The notes under the pieces were generated by a model. The model was not told the DNA's origin, did no database searches, and saw only the letters and a list, made by a program, of their open reading frames with translations. This document shows, in pieces, positions 47,875-61,776 of a stretch of DNA of 64,000 bases; position 1 is the stretch's first letter; each line of letters begins with the position of its first letter. The position numbers and the translations under genes are program-made. Source of the stretch: Polydactylus sextarius (taxonomy: Eukaryota > Chordata > Actinopteri > Polynemidae); NCBI GenBank assembly GCA_016801845.1, contig CM028927.1:17856501-17920500 (forward strand). The letters are read 5' to 3'.

Positions 47875-50800
47875 GTAAAAAAAGATTTATTTTTTTTAAA
47901 CTTGTGAACTTGTTCTTTTATTTGTTTCTAAACAAAAAAAATCAAATCAAAATCTTATTATTTCTGTGAGAGCGTAGTAAAATAACTTCAAAACTTAAAA
48001 ACTGCCTTAAACTGCAGCTTCTTATCTTTTGAATGATTCAAGCTGGACAAAGGAAATGTGAAGAATCTGCATCTGCAGTCGACAACCATGTGATAACATT
48101 CCTCCAGTGTTACCTCTGACCACAGTTGATGCAATAATGTTCTATTCAGTGTATCATTATATGTCACTTTGGAAGAATTTCACAAGTCTGAATAACTTTC
48201 ATTTTCCCACCATTTCCACATCTACAGCAACAGAAACTGTCACGTAGGTCAAAATAAATATTTTCAGTTGCTTCATTCATTCCTATATCATTGTTATCTA
48301 GAGGGTGTGAAGTCTGCAGGGCACTGACAAAAGGGCACTGACTAGAGACTTAACTAAGATGCGCTAATAACTAATGTATTCTACTGTCAATCTTAACATC
48401 ACTTCACAGGTTTATATGCCTTCTGGGAAACTATAAACTATAGGAAACTACCGGTGCTCTGACAGAGTCTTGGCAAAGTTGAAGCTAGTTGTTAAAAAGT
48501 GTGTGACTATATCTAATCCTTTTATCAATCAGTAAATTTTATCTTACATCAGTCAAACAGCTTTGTATCTAAGCGGCACTTTTGTTTTTTAAACTATTCT
48601 GTTCTTGTCGTTGACCCAGTAAACTAACAATGACATGATAAGAAGAAGTGAAGCTGCGATAATAAATTGAGTGACAGGAAAATGATTAGCAACTATTTTG
48701 ATATATGATTGTCAAAATCAGTAGTCCAGTTCCTAAAATGTAGCAATTATCTGTTATTTTCTTTATGGAGATTATGGATTATTGACTGTTGATCACAATT
48801 ACTTAACACTTTTCTTAATTGCTGCAGATGGATATTTTTAGTCCCTTTATGAATAGAAAAGTGTAAATAGCGGTAAATATAAAACAAGTGGCACATTGCA
48901 ACAGTGGGTACAGAATAAACTGTCATAAAGTCTAATCTTGTGATGGCAATAATTCTCAGTCTTTGTTGACTCTGTCAACAACGGCTAGAAGCCGCCCTGC
49001 ACTTGTCAGAAAAACTCATTCTAATCATTATCTGTTTGTAGAAGAAACCCCTCCAACCAACTAGTCTGACTCCCTCTGTTACATAACCTCTCATTGCATT
49101 TCACAGTCCTAGTTCCCACATTTTTCAAGTCACTGGCCTTAAACTGTACAAATTTGCAGATAAATCATAAACTTGTGCTCTTCTGGAGGCAAAATCTATT
49201 TTTACTTAAAATAGTTAACTATTTAAAATGTGCATAATAGTGTAGATATGTGCACAGGTAATAAAAGCATACACGGATACAGTATAGTGTGTCAACACAA
49301 TTAGGAAAGGTTTCATGCAGCTATAATGCATTTGCCTTTAAGGTTTGATAAGCAAACTGAACTGTGCAATAAATGTAAATTGAATGTTCAACATCTTTAA
49401 AACAGTTAAACATTTACAAAGTGTCACGAGCACTTCACACCTTCCGTGTCAGAAATGTAAAAAAATTTTCAGTCTTGGCCTGATTCTTTATTCCTATAGT
49501 GTCGCAACCACAACACAATGACCTCACGGGTGTTACAATGAAAGTAGTGATAAAACAGTACACACCTTTAGCTCACTGAGATTATAAAAGACAGAAGAGC
49601 ACTATTTTTAACCATAAGGTGTTCACATGCTACTAAGAAAAATGCTTCAATGCCAGCTAGTGGTTTCCAAGTAATCTATAAACATATGGAAATAATAACA
49701 ATACACAGAATGAGTCTTGTCCATGACGCTGATTTTTGATTCTTTAATCACTCTGCAGGTTTGCAAAGTCGTGGTTGAGTCCTCCTCCACACCCTTTTTT
49801 TTTCCTCAAGACTGTATTATTCAAACAAATGGGAATGACATCATGTATGTAGTGAAACCCAGCCACAAATCTATCAACAGTAGGAGTGGAAAGAAAAATT
49901 GCTGTTTTCCTTGTGGCATTTTTCATTTACCTTTGCAAGTTCTCTTAAAATCTGTGACTTTAACCCCAACCTCCACCAGCCCAACCTTTAACTCCTTTTT
50001 TAGTAGATGAATTAAATATGATGCATTATAGAGTTTTTTATTCATTCATTGAAGTTAAGTGAAAACCAAGCCCAAAAGTTCACCTTTTCAAGGCCTGACA
50101 GGCTTTTGTAAATATCTGGAAATCCACCAGAAGCTTCCTGCTGAGTGTTTACTGCTGTGAGTTTAAATTGGTAAAGAATGGAAGTGGTTGTGTTTCAAGT
50201 ATTTCCATTCAATGGTGTTACAACACAGCACATCTGGCTGTTCCAGTTTTTAAGTATCACGCTTTGACGTGCCAAAGCAAATACATGACGCCTGCAAAGC
50301 ACATTCATAAACTGGCACATTTATTTCCAAGACACGATGGCATGAAAAGAAAAAAAATACTGAGTAAAATATGTTTCATGTGTGTTAACCAATTATTAAT
50401 TTATCAGCTGTGTACAAATAGAGATTGTAAAAATTCCATAATCATATTAAGCAGTTACACAGTGGAAAGAACCAGTCTATAATATCTAAATTGGTTAGAT
50501 TGTATAAAGTGTATTAAGGCCTCGAAATAAAGCCTCAAATAAAAAGTATTTTAGTTCTCAATAAAATATTACTGCAGTATTTTGGCACAGTGAACTTGAG
50601 TTTTGATCTTTAACTATCTTAGAGCATTCCTGAGATAACCCATTCAAAAGGCCAGAAATGAGTTTTGTCAAGTCACAATGACCTTTGAGCTTTGACTATC
50701 AAAATCTAATTGTTTTATTCCTGAGTCCATGTGAACGTTTGTACCAAAGTTGAAGAAATGTCATCACTTCTGACAAGATAAATCCTAAACTTGTTTGTGA

Positions 50801-51157
50801 TAAAGAGATTTGACAAATATTGAACTTTTCTTTTCTTGACTCTACAAGGGCGGAGATTTGAAGCCCTGGGCCTCTGACCAGAAAAGCCTGAGCATCTGCA
50901 GTCTCTCTCCCCGATTTTGGAAAAGCCCAGAGTGTCCAAGGATCTGAGGATCCCTGAAAGCTTGAAGGTCTGTTGTGTAATTGAAAGACTATGTATTGTA
51001 AAACTTTCCTTAGGACTGTAAATTTCCAAACATTGATCATTGATTAACATTTTGATTAGCTGACTTTGACTAGTAGGTATTAACAATATGAGATTGCGAA
51101 AGGAAAGTGGTCAATTTTATCATGTATTGTATGTGTTATGGCATTCTTTAGGTCAAG

Positions 51158-54100
51158 ATGGACAATCAAGGCACAATACAAAATGGTGGCACAGCCTTCC
51201 GCAGACCAGTGGCTGGCATATTCCTGGAGAAGACGAAAGAGAAGATAACTATATACCAAGCGATGAAAAAACGTCTTCTTAAGCCAGGAACAGCTTTAGC
51301 CCTGCTTGAAGCACAAGCTGCTACGGTGGGCATCATAGACCCGGTAAGCAACAAAATATTTCCAGTTGCAGATGCTGTAAAAGAGGGAATAGTTGGACCA
51401 GAAATGAAAGACAAACTCCTCACTGCAGAGAAAGCCATCAGTGGCTATGTAGACCCCTACACCAACCAAATTATTTCTGTATTCCAAGCTATGCAAAAAG
51501 ATTTGGTCCCAAGAGATTACGGCCTGAGGCTGCTGGAGGCGCAGATCGCAACACAAGGTCTATATGATCCCATTGAGAAGACAAATCTTTCAATTGAATC
51601 AGCAATTCAGAAAGGCTACTATGAGAACGATTTGCTCAATGATCAGATGTCAGAGCTCCAAGTGTTCTATAATCCAAGTTCACAAGAAAATCTCAATTAC
51701 CAAAGCCTCAAAGAGAAATGCACTGTTGAGCCAGACACAGGACTGTTGCTCCTTCCTGTCAGTGTATCTTTCAAAGGTCTGCGAAGAGGCATTTCCTCTG
51801 CTGAACTCTTAGAATCAAAGATCATTGACCAAAAAACATTTGATGACCTACAAAAGGGGAAGACCACTACACAGGATGTGTTGTTGATGGAAACAGTGAA
51901 AGAATACCTAGAGGGAAAGGGCAGTATTGCAGGCATTGCTGATCTCTCAACCAACCAGAGAATGAGCATTTATCAAGCCAAGAAACAAGGCATAATAATG
52001 CCTGGAACAGCCCTTGTTCTACTAGAGGCACAAGCTGCAACTGGATTTATGATTGATCCTGTAGAAAATAAAAAGTACAGTGTGGATGAGGCCATTAAAA
52101 ACAATCTTGTTGGCCCAGAATATCATTCAAAGCTGCGTTCTGCCGAAAGGGCAGTAACTGGATACAAAGACCCGTACACTGGAAAAATTATATCTCTATT
52201 TCAAGCACTGTCAAAAGACCTCATCGTTAAGGAGCATGGGATCCGCCTACTTGAAGCACAAATTGCTACAGGAGGAATAATAGATCCAATAAACAGTCAC
52301 AGACTCCCCACGGACGTGGCCTTCAAAAGAGGGTATTTTAATGAAGAAATGAATGCCATACTAGAGGATTCAGGGGATGACACAAAAGGGTTTTTTGACC
52401 CAAACACAGAAGATAATCTCACCTATCTTCAACTGATAGAAAGGTGTGTCACTGATCCTGTCACTGGACTGTGCCTCCTCCCACTCCATGGTAAGTCAAA
52501 CAGCCTGAATTCCAACTTCATTGACTACCAAACTAAAAAGGTCCTCAAAGAAGAAAAGGTGAAAATGACATGTGGCAAGTACATGGGAATGACGGTATCC
52601 CTGTGGGAACTGCTGATGTCAGAATACTTTGATGAACAGCAAAGGCAAGACATCTGTCAGAAGTATCGAGAGGGGAAGCTCAGTATCAAAATGATCATTA
52701 CAACAGTTGTGGAAATCATAGAGAAGTCTGTGAAAACAACTAAAGTTGTCTTTGATGGCATCAGAGATACTGTCACAGCCACACAGCTCTTGGAGGCAGA
52801 TATCATTAGTAAAGAGGTTCTGGAAGATCTACAAAAAGGAAAAAAGTCAGTGAAAGACATAACAGAAGACGAAAATGTAAATGTGTATCTACAAGGGAAA
52901 GACAGTATTGCAGGTATTCTACTTCCTGATTCTCAAATCATGACAATCTACCAAGCCAGACAGAAAGGAAAGCTGAGACCAGGAACTGCTCTCATTCTGC
53001 TGGAGGCACAGGCAGCAACAGGGTTCATTATTGACCCTATTGGAAACAGAAAGTTTTCAGTGGATGATGCTGTCAAAGCAAAAATTGTGGGAGCGGATGT
53101 CTGCCAAAAGCTTCGGTCAGCAGAGAAAGCAGTCACTGGTTACAAAGATCCATATGATGGCAAAATAATTTCTTTGTTCCAAGCGATGCAAAAAGACTTA
53201 ATCTTAAAAGATCATGGAATTCGTCTCCTGGAGGCACAAATTGCTACTGGTGGGATCATTGACCCAGTGAACAGCTTTCGGATTCCTGTCCATGTGGCCT
53301 ACAACAGGGGGTACTTCAATGAGGAAATGAATGAAATCCTGAATGATCCAACTGATGACACCAAAGGATTTTTTGACCCCAACACCCATGAGAACCTGAC
53401 ATACTTGCAGCTCATGGCCAGATGTGTCACAGATCCCAGCACAGGTCTGTGTCTTTTGCCACTTAAATGCAAAAGTAACAAAATCAACATCAGTGACAGC
53501 CTTCAAGAAACATTCAAAACAACAGTTACTGTTAAGTATGGGAGGTTTAAGGGCAAACACACAACACTTTGGGACCTTATCAATTCAGAGTATCTGTCTG
53601 AAGACAAACGACAAGAGTTTTTCAAGCTCTTCAGGTCAAGGAAAATCACAATAGAACAGCTCATCATCACCATTTTAGAGATCATTGAGAAAAAAGAGGT
53701 AAAAAAACAATCAGATCTGAACTTACCAGCTTTGAGAGGAGAGGTTTCTGTTGTGGATATTTTGGATGTGGGAATTGTGGATAAAGACACCTACGATCGT
53801 TGGATCAATGGACAGCTAACAAACACCGATGTGATGAAGAGTGTGAAAGATTATCTACAAGGAAAAGGTTGTGTAGCTGGGGTGACACTGCAACCCTCCA
53901 ATCAAAAGCTGAGCATCTATGAGGCACAGAGAAGTGGTATCCTAACCCCTGGGACAGCTCTTTGCCTCCTTGAAGCACAAGCAGCCACAGGGTTCATTGT
54001 TGATCCTGTGAAAAACAAAAAACTCACAGTGGAGCAGGCTCTTAGAGAAAATGTAATTTCTCCTCAGATGTATGAAAAGCTTTTGTCTGCAGAGAGGGCT

Positions 54101-57100
54101 GTCACTGGTTACACAGATCCATACACTAGTCAAAAGATCTCACTTTTCCAAGCCTTGAAAAAGGATCTGATTGTCAAGCAGCATGGCATCCGTTTACTCG
54201 AGGCCCAGATTGCTACAGGTGGTATCATTGACCCCTTGAAGTGTCTTCACCTACCCCTTGAGGTTGCATACAAGAAAGGATACTTTGATGCTGAACTTAA
54301 TCAAATTCTGACAGACCCAACTGATGACACAAAGGGCTTTTTTGACCCAAAAACAAAAGAAAATCTGACATACATGGAGATGTTGGGTAGATGTGTTAAA
54401 GATAAGGAAACAGGACTGTTTCTCTTGCCACTGAATGACAAACCAAAATCTACTGCAACACAGGTAAAAGTGTATACTGACACAGAGATAAAACAAGAGT
54501 TGAAAAACACAGTTGTGAGCATATCCATAGGACGCTACTCAGGAAAATCAGTTTCTCTATGGGACCTGATTAACTCTGGCTACTTCACTGAGGAACAGCG
54601 ACTGGAATTAATTGAAAAATACCGAACAAAGAAGGTTACCACACAAACCATAATCACTCTAGTGATTTCCACCATTGAGGAACTGGAGAGGAATGAAACA
54701 CCCAAAATGACAATGGGACTGAGAAAGCCTGTCTCTGCACAACAGCTACTGGATTCTGATGTTATTAATGCAGAGACATTCACGCAAGTGAGAAATGGAA
54801 AGGTGACTTTTGAGGCAGTAACCAAACAGGAATCTGTGAGAGGATACCTGAAAGGAACTGGAAGCATTGCTGGAATTAAGTTTCACCCCTCACAGGAAAT
54901 AATGAGCATATATGAGGCAAAAAATAAAGATCTGTTGACACCTGGCATTGCACTTCAACTACTTGAAGCACAGGCTGCAACAGGATGGGTGATAGATCCT
55001 CTCAAAAACAATTTCTATGCTGTTGATGAGGCTGCAAGAGAGAAAGTAATTGGACCAGATGTACATGAGCATCTTCTCTTGGCTGAACGAGCTGTCACTG
55101 GTTTCAAAGATCCATATACAGATGCAACAGTATCGCTGTTTGAAGCCATGAATAAAGGTCTGATTCAAAGAAGTGATGCCATTCGTCTTCTTGACGCACA
55201 GATAGTAACGGGAGGCATCATTGACCCAAATCAAAGTCACAGACTTCCCGTCCATGTTGCTATCACAAAGGGATATCTCAGTGAAGAAATGAGAAAAAGT
55301 CTGATAAACTCTACTGATGATGGAAAGGGATTCACTGATCCAAATACGAAAGAAAAGCTCTCGTATCTTCAGCTGATAAAGCAGTGTGAGAAAGATCTTG
55401 AAACTGGGTTGCTCCTCCTGCCCTTGTATGGACACACAGATGAACAAATAGAACTAGAATTTAAAAACATGCCCGTTGCCATTCATGCAGGAAGATTTAA
55501 AGACAAAGAGGTATCATTGTGGGAGGTGTTGATCTCTGAATACATATCAGAGCAAAAAAGGAAGCAATTTATACAACAATACAAAACGAGAGCCATAACA
55601 ATTGAGGAGCTCATTGAAATACTCACTGTTATCATTACAGAGGTGTCATCAAAAGAAAAAAAGTTTAAAGGACTAAGAAAGCAGGTCTCAGCAAGTGAGT
55701 TGTATGAGTCAAAGATCATCTCCAAGGAACTCTTTACACAGATTGTACAAGGTGCAGTAACTGAAGAGAATGTGAGCAAGATGGAATCGATTCAGAAATA
55801 CCTTGGAGCTACAAATTGTATAGCAGGTGTCAGAGTTGAATCGACAAAAAAAGTTCTAAGCATCTACGAAGCCAAGAACAAAGCCCTACTGACCCCTGGC
55901 ACTTCTCTTATACTGTTGGAGGCCCAGGCTGCCACTGGCTTTGTCATCGACCCAGTCAAAAACAAGAAACTTTCCGTTGAGGAAGCTGTGGCTCAAGGAG
56001 TAGTTGGCAGTGAGTGGAAAAAGAAACTGCTTTCAGCAGAAAGGGCCGTCACAGGGTACAAAGATCCCTACACTGGAGACACAATATCTCTTTTCCAAGC
56101 AATGAAAAAGGATCTAATTGTCAAAGATCACGGAATCCGTCTTCTTGAGGCACAGATTGCCACAGGAGGAATAATTGACCCAGTCGAGAGCCATCGACTG
56201 CCTGTCCAAGTGGCATTCCAGAGAGGTTACTTTGATGAGGAAATGAACCAGATTCTGTCTGACCCCGATGATGACACCAAGGGCTTCTTTGACCCAAACA
56301 CTCAAGAGAACCTCACCTATCTCCAGCTGGTGGAGAGGTGTATCACTGATCCCATCACGGGACTTAACTTACTGTGCATCGTTAAGAAAGGAGAGTTTTA
56401 TTTCTTTGTTGATGAGATGACAAAACTCAGTCTGAAATCTAAAACAACAACCAAAGCAGGAGGAAAATACAGAGGAACAACAGTGTCTCTGTGGGATCTA
56501 CTCTACTCTAAATTCATCTCTGAGGAGAGAAGGAGAGAACTTGTGCAACAGTACAAGTCAGGATCAATCACTATTGAACGCTTTTTGGAAATCATCCTGA
56601 CAATCATTGACCAGCAGACCAAAACAACCTCATCTTCATCGCTCGTCACATGTCAACCGCCACAGACACAAGTGGACAGTAGCTCCACAAAAACTACCAT
56701 CACCACTACCACAGTTACAGAGACAAATCAAGTTCCAAAGTTTCATGGAATCAGGAAAGATGTTACTGTTACTGAGCTGGTTGATTCAAAAGTCATTGAT
56801 GAAGACCTCTACAAAAAACTTAGCACTGGAAAAGTGACAGTGACAGAAGTGAGTGAAATGGAGTCAGTGCGCAAGTACCTTGAGGGCACCAACAGCATTG
56901 CAGGGGTGTATCTGCAGTCCACCAAGGAGACCCTAAGTATCGATGAAGCCAAACGCAGAGGTCTGCTGACTCCTGGTACTTCTTTGGTTCTGCTGGAGGC
57001 CCAGGCTGCCACTGGCTTTGTCATCGACCCAGTCAAAAACAAGAAACTTTCCGTTGAGGAAGCTGTGGCTCAAGGAGTAGTTGGCAGTGAGTGGAAAAAG

Positions 57101-60100
57101 AAACTGCTTTCAGCAGAAAGGGCCGTCACAGGGTACATAGATCCCCACAATGGAAGCACAATATCTCTTTTTTCCAAGCAATGAAAAAGGATCTAATTGT
57201 CAAAGATCACGGAATCCGTCTTCTTGAGGCACAGATTGCCACAGGAGGAATAATTGACCCAGTCCACAGTCACAGAGTGCCCGTACATGTTGCCTATGAA
57301 AGAGGTTACTTTGATGAGGAAATGAACCAGATTTTGTCTGACCCCGATGATGACACCAAGGGCTTCTTCGACCCAAACACTCAAGAGAACCTCACCTATC
57401 TCCAGCTGGTGGAGAGGTGTATCACTGATCCCATCACAGGTCTTAGCCTGCTGGTCATTGTTAAGAAAGGAGAGTTTTATTTCTTTGTTGATGAGGTGAC
57501 AAAACTCAGTCTGAAATCTAAAACAACAACCAAAGCAGGAGGAAAATACAGAGGAACAACAGTGTCTCTGTGGGATCTACTCTACTCTAAATTCATCTCT
57601 GAGGAGAGAAGGAGAGAATTTGTGCAACAGTACAAGTCAGGATCAATCACTATTGAACGCTTTTTGGAAATCATCCTGACAATCATTGACCAGCAGACCA
57701 AAACAACCTCATCTTCTTCGCTCGTCACATGTCAACCGCCACAGACACAAGTGGACAGTAGCTCCACAAAAACTACCATCACCACTACCACAGTTACAGA
57801 GACAAATCAAGTTCCAAAGTTCCATGGAATCAGGAAAGATGTTACTGTTACTGAGCTGGTTGATTCAAAAGTCATTGATGAAGACCTCTACAAAAAACTT
57901 AGCACTGGAAAAGTGACAGTGACAGAAGTGAGTGAAATGGAGTCGGTGCTAAGTACCTTGAGGGCACCAACAGCATTGCAGGGGTGTATCTGCAGTCCAC
58001 CAAGGAGACCCTAAGTATCGATGAAGCCAAACGCAGAGGTCTGCTGACTCCTGGTACTTCTTTGGTTCTGCTGGAGGCCCAGGCTGCCACTGGCTTTGTC
58101 ATCGACCCAGTCAAAAACAAGAAACTTTCCGTTGAGGAAGCTGTGGCTCAAGGAGTAGTTGGCAGTGAGTGGAAAAAGAAACTGCTTTCAGCAGAAAGGG
58201 CCGTCACAGGGTACATAGATCCCCACAATGGAAGCACAATATCTCTTTTTCCAAGCAATGAAAAAGGATCTAATTGTCAAAGATCACGGAATCCGTCTTC
58301 TTGAGGCACAGATTGCCACAGGAGGCATAATTGACTCCAGTCCACAGTCACAGAGTGCCCGTACATGTTGCCTATGAAAGAGGTTACTTTGATGAGGAAA
58401 TGAACCAGATTTTGTCTGACCCGATGATGACACCAAGGGATTCTTCGACCCAAACACTCAAGAGAACCTCACCTATCTCCAGCTGGTGGAGAGGTGTATC
58501 ACTGATCCCATCACAGGTCTTAGCCTGCTGGTCATTGTTAAGAAAGGAGAGTTTTATTTCTTTGTTGATGAGGTGACAAAACTCAGTCTGAAATCTAAAA
58601 CAACAACCAAAGCAGGAGGAAAATACAGAGGAACAACAGTGTCTCTGTGGGATCTACTCTACTCTAAATTCATCTCTGAGGAGAGAAGGAGAGAATTTGT
58701 GCAACAGTACAAGTCAGGATCAATCACTATTGAACGCTTTTTGGAAATCATCCTGACAATCATTGACCAGCAGACCAAAACAACCTCATCTTCTTCGCTC
58801 GTCACATGTCAACCGCCACAGACACAAGTGGACAGTAGCTCCACAAAAACTACCATCACCACTACCACAGTTACAGAGACAAATCAAGTTCCAAAGTTCC
58901 ATGGAATCAGGAAAGATGTTACTGTTACTGAGCTGGTTGATTCAAAAGTCATTGATGAAGACCTCTACAAAAAACTTAGCACTGGAAAAGTGACAGTGAC
59001 AGAAGTGAGTGAAATGGAGTCGGTGCGCAAGTACCTTGAGGGCACCAACAGCATTGCAGGGGTGTATCTGCAGTCCACCAAGGAGACCCTAAGTATCGAT
59101 GAAGCCAAACGCAGAGGTCTGCTGACTCCTGGTACTTCTTTGGTTCTGCTGGAGGCCCAGGCTGCCACTGGCTTTGTCATCGACCCAGTCAAAAACAAGA
59201 AACTTTCCGTTGAGGAAGCTGTGGCTCAAGGAGTAGTTGGCAGTGAGTGGAAAAAGAAACTGCTTTCAGCAGAAAGGGCCGTCACAGGGTACATAGATCC
59301 CCACAATGGAAGCACAATATCTCTTTTCCAAGCAATGAAAAAGGATCTAATTGTCAAAGATCACGGAATCCGTCTTCTTGAGGCACAGATTGCCACAGGA
59401 GGCATAATTGACCCAGTCCACAGTCACAGAGTGCCCGTACATGTTGCCTATGAAAGAGGTTACTTTGATGAGGAAATGAACCAGATTTTGTCTGACCCCG
59501 ATGATGACACCAAGGGATTCTTCGACCCAAACACTCAAGAGAACCTCACCTATCTCCAGCTGGTGGAGAGGTGTATCACTGATCCCATCACAGGTCTTAG
59601 CCTGCTGGTCATTGTTAAGAAAGGAGAGTTTTATTTCTTTGTTGATGAGGTGACAAAACTCAGTCTGAAATCTAAAACAACAACCAAAGCAGGAGGAAAA
59701 TACAGAGGAACAACAGTGTCTCTGTGGGATCTACTCTACTCTAAATTCATCTCTGAGGAGAGAAGGAGAGAATTTGTGAAACAGTACAAGTCAGGATCAA
59801 TCACTATTGAACGCTTTTTGGAAATCATCCTGACAATCATTGACCAGCAGACCAAAACAACCTCATCTTCATCGCTCGTCACATGTCAACCGCCACAGAC
59901 ACAAGTGGACAGTAGCTCCACAAAAACTACCATCACCACTACCACAGTTACAGAGACAAATCAAGTTCCAAAGTTCCATGGAATCAGGAAAGATGTTACT
60001 GTTACTGAGCTGGTTGATTCAAAAGTCATTGATGAAGACCTCTACAAAAAACTTAGCACTGGAAAAGTGACAGTGACAGAAGTGAGTGAAATGGAGTCGG

Positions 60101-61776
60101 TGCGCAAGTACCTTGAGGGCACCAACAGCATTGCAGGGGTGTATCTGCAGTCCACCAAGGAGACCCTAAGTATCGATGAAGCCAAACGCAGAGGTCTGCT
60201 GACTCCTGGTACTTCTTTGGTTCTGCTGGAGGCCCAGGCTGCCACTGGCTTTGTCATCGACCCAGTCAAAAACAAGAAACTCTCTGTTGAGGAAGCTGTG
60301 GCTCAAGGAGTAGTTGGCAGTGAGTGGAAAAAGAAACTGCTTTCAGCAGAAAGGGCCGTCACAGGGTACATAGATCCCCACAATGGAAGCACAATATCTC
60401 TTTTCCAAGCAATGAAAAAGGATCTAATTGTCAAAGATCACGGAATCCGTCTTCTTGAGGCACAGATTGCCACAGGAGGAATAATTGACCCAGTCCACAG
60501 TCACAGAGTGCCCGTACATGTTGCCTATGAAAGAGGTTACTTTGATGAGGAAATGAACCAGATTTTGTCTGACCCCGATGATGACACCAAGGGCTTCTTC
60601 GACCCAAACACTCAAGAGAACCTCACCTATCTCCAGCTGGTGGAGAGGTGTATCACTGATCCCATCACAGGTCTTAGCCTGCTGGTCATTGTTAAGAAAG
60701 GAGAGTTTTATTTCTTTGTTGATGAGGTGACAAAACTCAGTCTGAAATCTAAAACAACAACCAAAGCAGGAGGAAAATACAGAGGAACAACAGTGTCTCT
60801 GTGGGAACTACTCTACTCTAAATTCATCTCTGAGGAGAGAAGGAGAGACCTTGTGCAACAGTACAAGTCAGGATCAATCACTATTGAACGCTTTTTGGAA
60901 ATCATCCTGACAATCATTGACCAGCAGACCAAAACAACCTCATCTTCATCGCTCGTCACATGTCAACCGCCACAGACACAAGTGGACAGTAGCTCCACAA
61001 AAACTACCATCACCACTACCACAGTTACAGAGACAAATCAAGTTCCAAAGTTCCATGGAATCAGGAAAGATGTTACTGTTACTGAGCTGGTTGATTCAAA
61101 AGTCATTGATGAAGACCTCTACAAAAAACTTAGCACTGGAAAAGTGACAGTGACAGAAGTGAGTGAAATGGAGTCGGTGCGCAAGTACCTTGAGGGCACC
61201 AACAGCATTGCAGGGGTGTATCTGCAGTCCACCAAGGAGACCCTAAGTATCGATGAAGCCAAACGCAGAGGTCTGCTGACTCCTGGTACTTCTTTGGTTC
61301 TGCTGGAGGCCCAGGCTGCCACTGGCTTTGTCATCGACCCAGTCAAAAACAAGAAACTTTCCGTTGAGGAAGCTGTGGCTCAAGGAGTAGTTGGCAGTGA
61401 GTGGAAAAAGAAACTGCTTTCAGCAGAAAGGGCCGTCACAGGGTACATAGATCCCCACAATGGAAGCACAATATCTCTTTTCCAAGCAATGAAAAAGGAT
61501 CTAATTGTCAAAGATCACGGAATTCGTCTTCTTGAGGCACAGATTGCCACAGGAGGAATAATTGACCCAGTCCACAGTCACAGAGTGCCCGTACATGTTG
61601 CCTATGAAAGAGGTTACTTTGATGAGGAAATGAACCAGATTTTGTCTGACGCCGGAGATGACACCAAGGGCTTCTTCGACCCAAACACTCAAGAGAACCT
61701 CACCTATCTCCAGCTGGTGGAGAGGTGTATCACTGATCCCATCACAGGTCTTAGCCTGCTCCCTTTGAAAAGGTGA
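51158..61776 (+). CDS. eppk1: Epiplakin, 11 plakin repeat domains, frame broken at 57.1-58.5 kb
   Basis: An intermediate-filament (keratin) binding protein made only of plakin repeat domains. A TTCTTTAG acceptor at 51151 precedes the strong-context ATG (AAGATGG) at 51158. One open exon runs 2008 codons to 57184; after a broken stretch a second open frame runs from about 58486 to the stop at 61774-61776 (LLPLKR then TGA). Domains begin near 51218 (lacking the GLR-type start), 51769, 52751, 53731, 54716, 55664, 56742, 57822, 58899, 59976 and 61053. Linkers with a GKY-G-TVSLWDLL module and, in later units, a Thr/Ser-rich stretch (TSSSSLVTCQPPQTQ) join them. There is no actin-binding domain, rod or GSR tail, which fits epiplakin, not plectin. 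Mammalian epiplakin also lies beside plectin and ends in near-identical repeats. The frame breaks sit in one repeat copy and may be sequence errors. Confidence 0.92.
55917..61776 (+). repeat. eppk1: 1077-bp coding tandem array in epiplakin, ~5.4 units
   Basis: An anchor phrase GAGTCGGTG (GAGTCAGTG in the first) occurs at 56861, 57940, 59017, 60094 and 61171. The spacing is 1079, 1077, 1077 and 1077; the extra two bases come from an indel. 1077 bp is 359 codons: one plakin repeat domain plus linker. Units differ by only a few substitutions even at silent positions. The homology enters part-way into the sixth domain (near 55917) and stops at the end of the gene, where the last copy returns to an LLPL ending and differs at SDAGDDT. 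Confidence 0.97.
57168..58422 (+). pseudogene. eppk1: Cluster of five frame-breaking indels in repeat copy 2
   Basis: Compared with the other copies: six T for four at 57168-57173 (+2); CT for CGC at 57949-57950 (-1); five T for four at 58246-58250 (+1); an inserted T at 58336 (+1); three C for four near 58420 (-1). The net shift is +2, so the frame is not restored to that of the 5' part. No such changes occur in the following 3.3 kb. Three of the five lie in T or C runs. I read this as likely uncorrected sequencing or assembly error in a near-identical repeat; real decay of one unit is possible but less likely. Confidence 0.8.

Larger units (their letters stand above)
37800..51151. other. 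Repeat-rich intergenic region without a clear gene
   Basis: Thirteen kilobases of AT-rich DNA between the DMRT gene and epiplakin. Open frames here (e.g. 43802-44188, 45549-45860, 49717-50010, 50168-50482) are short and lack domains, splice context or protein-like composition. Recognisable content is transposon-derived and listed separately. There is a T tract at about 47137-47158 and a degenerate dispersed repeat at about 50590-50790 (CCTGAGTCCATGTGAACGTT phrase), typical of fish. Confidence 0.6.

Noticed and set aside
57091..58576. Separate small genes between the two large epiplakin frames
   Set aside because: They are pieces of one repeat copy cut by indels, not independent genes.
56607..61147. 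Repeated 76-codon + strand and 77- and 63-codon minus-strand open frames in the epiplakin array
   Set aside because: They recur every 1077 bp only because they shadow the tandem unit; the true frame is the plakin repeat frame.
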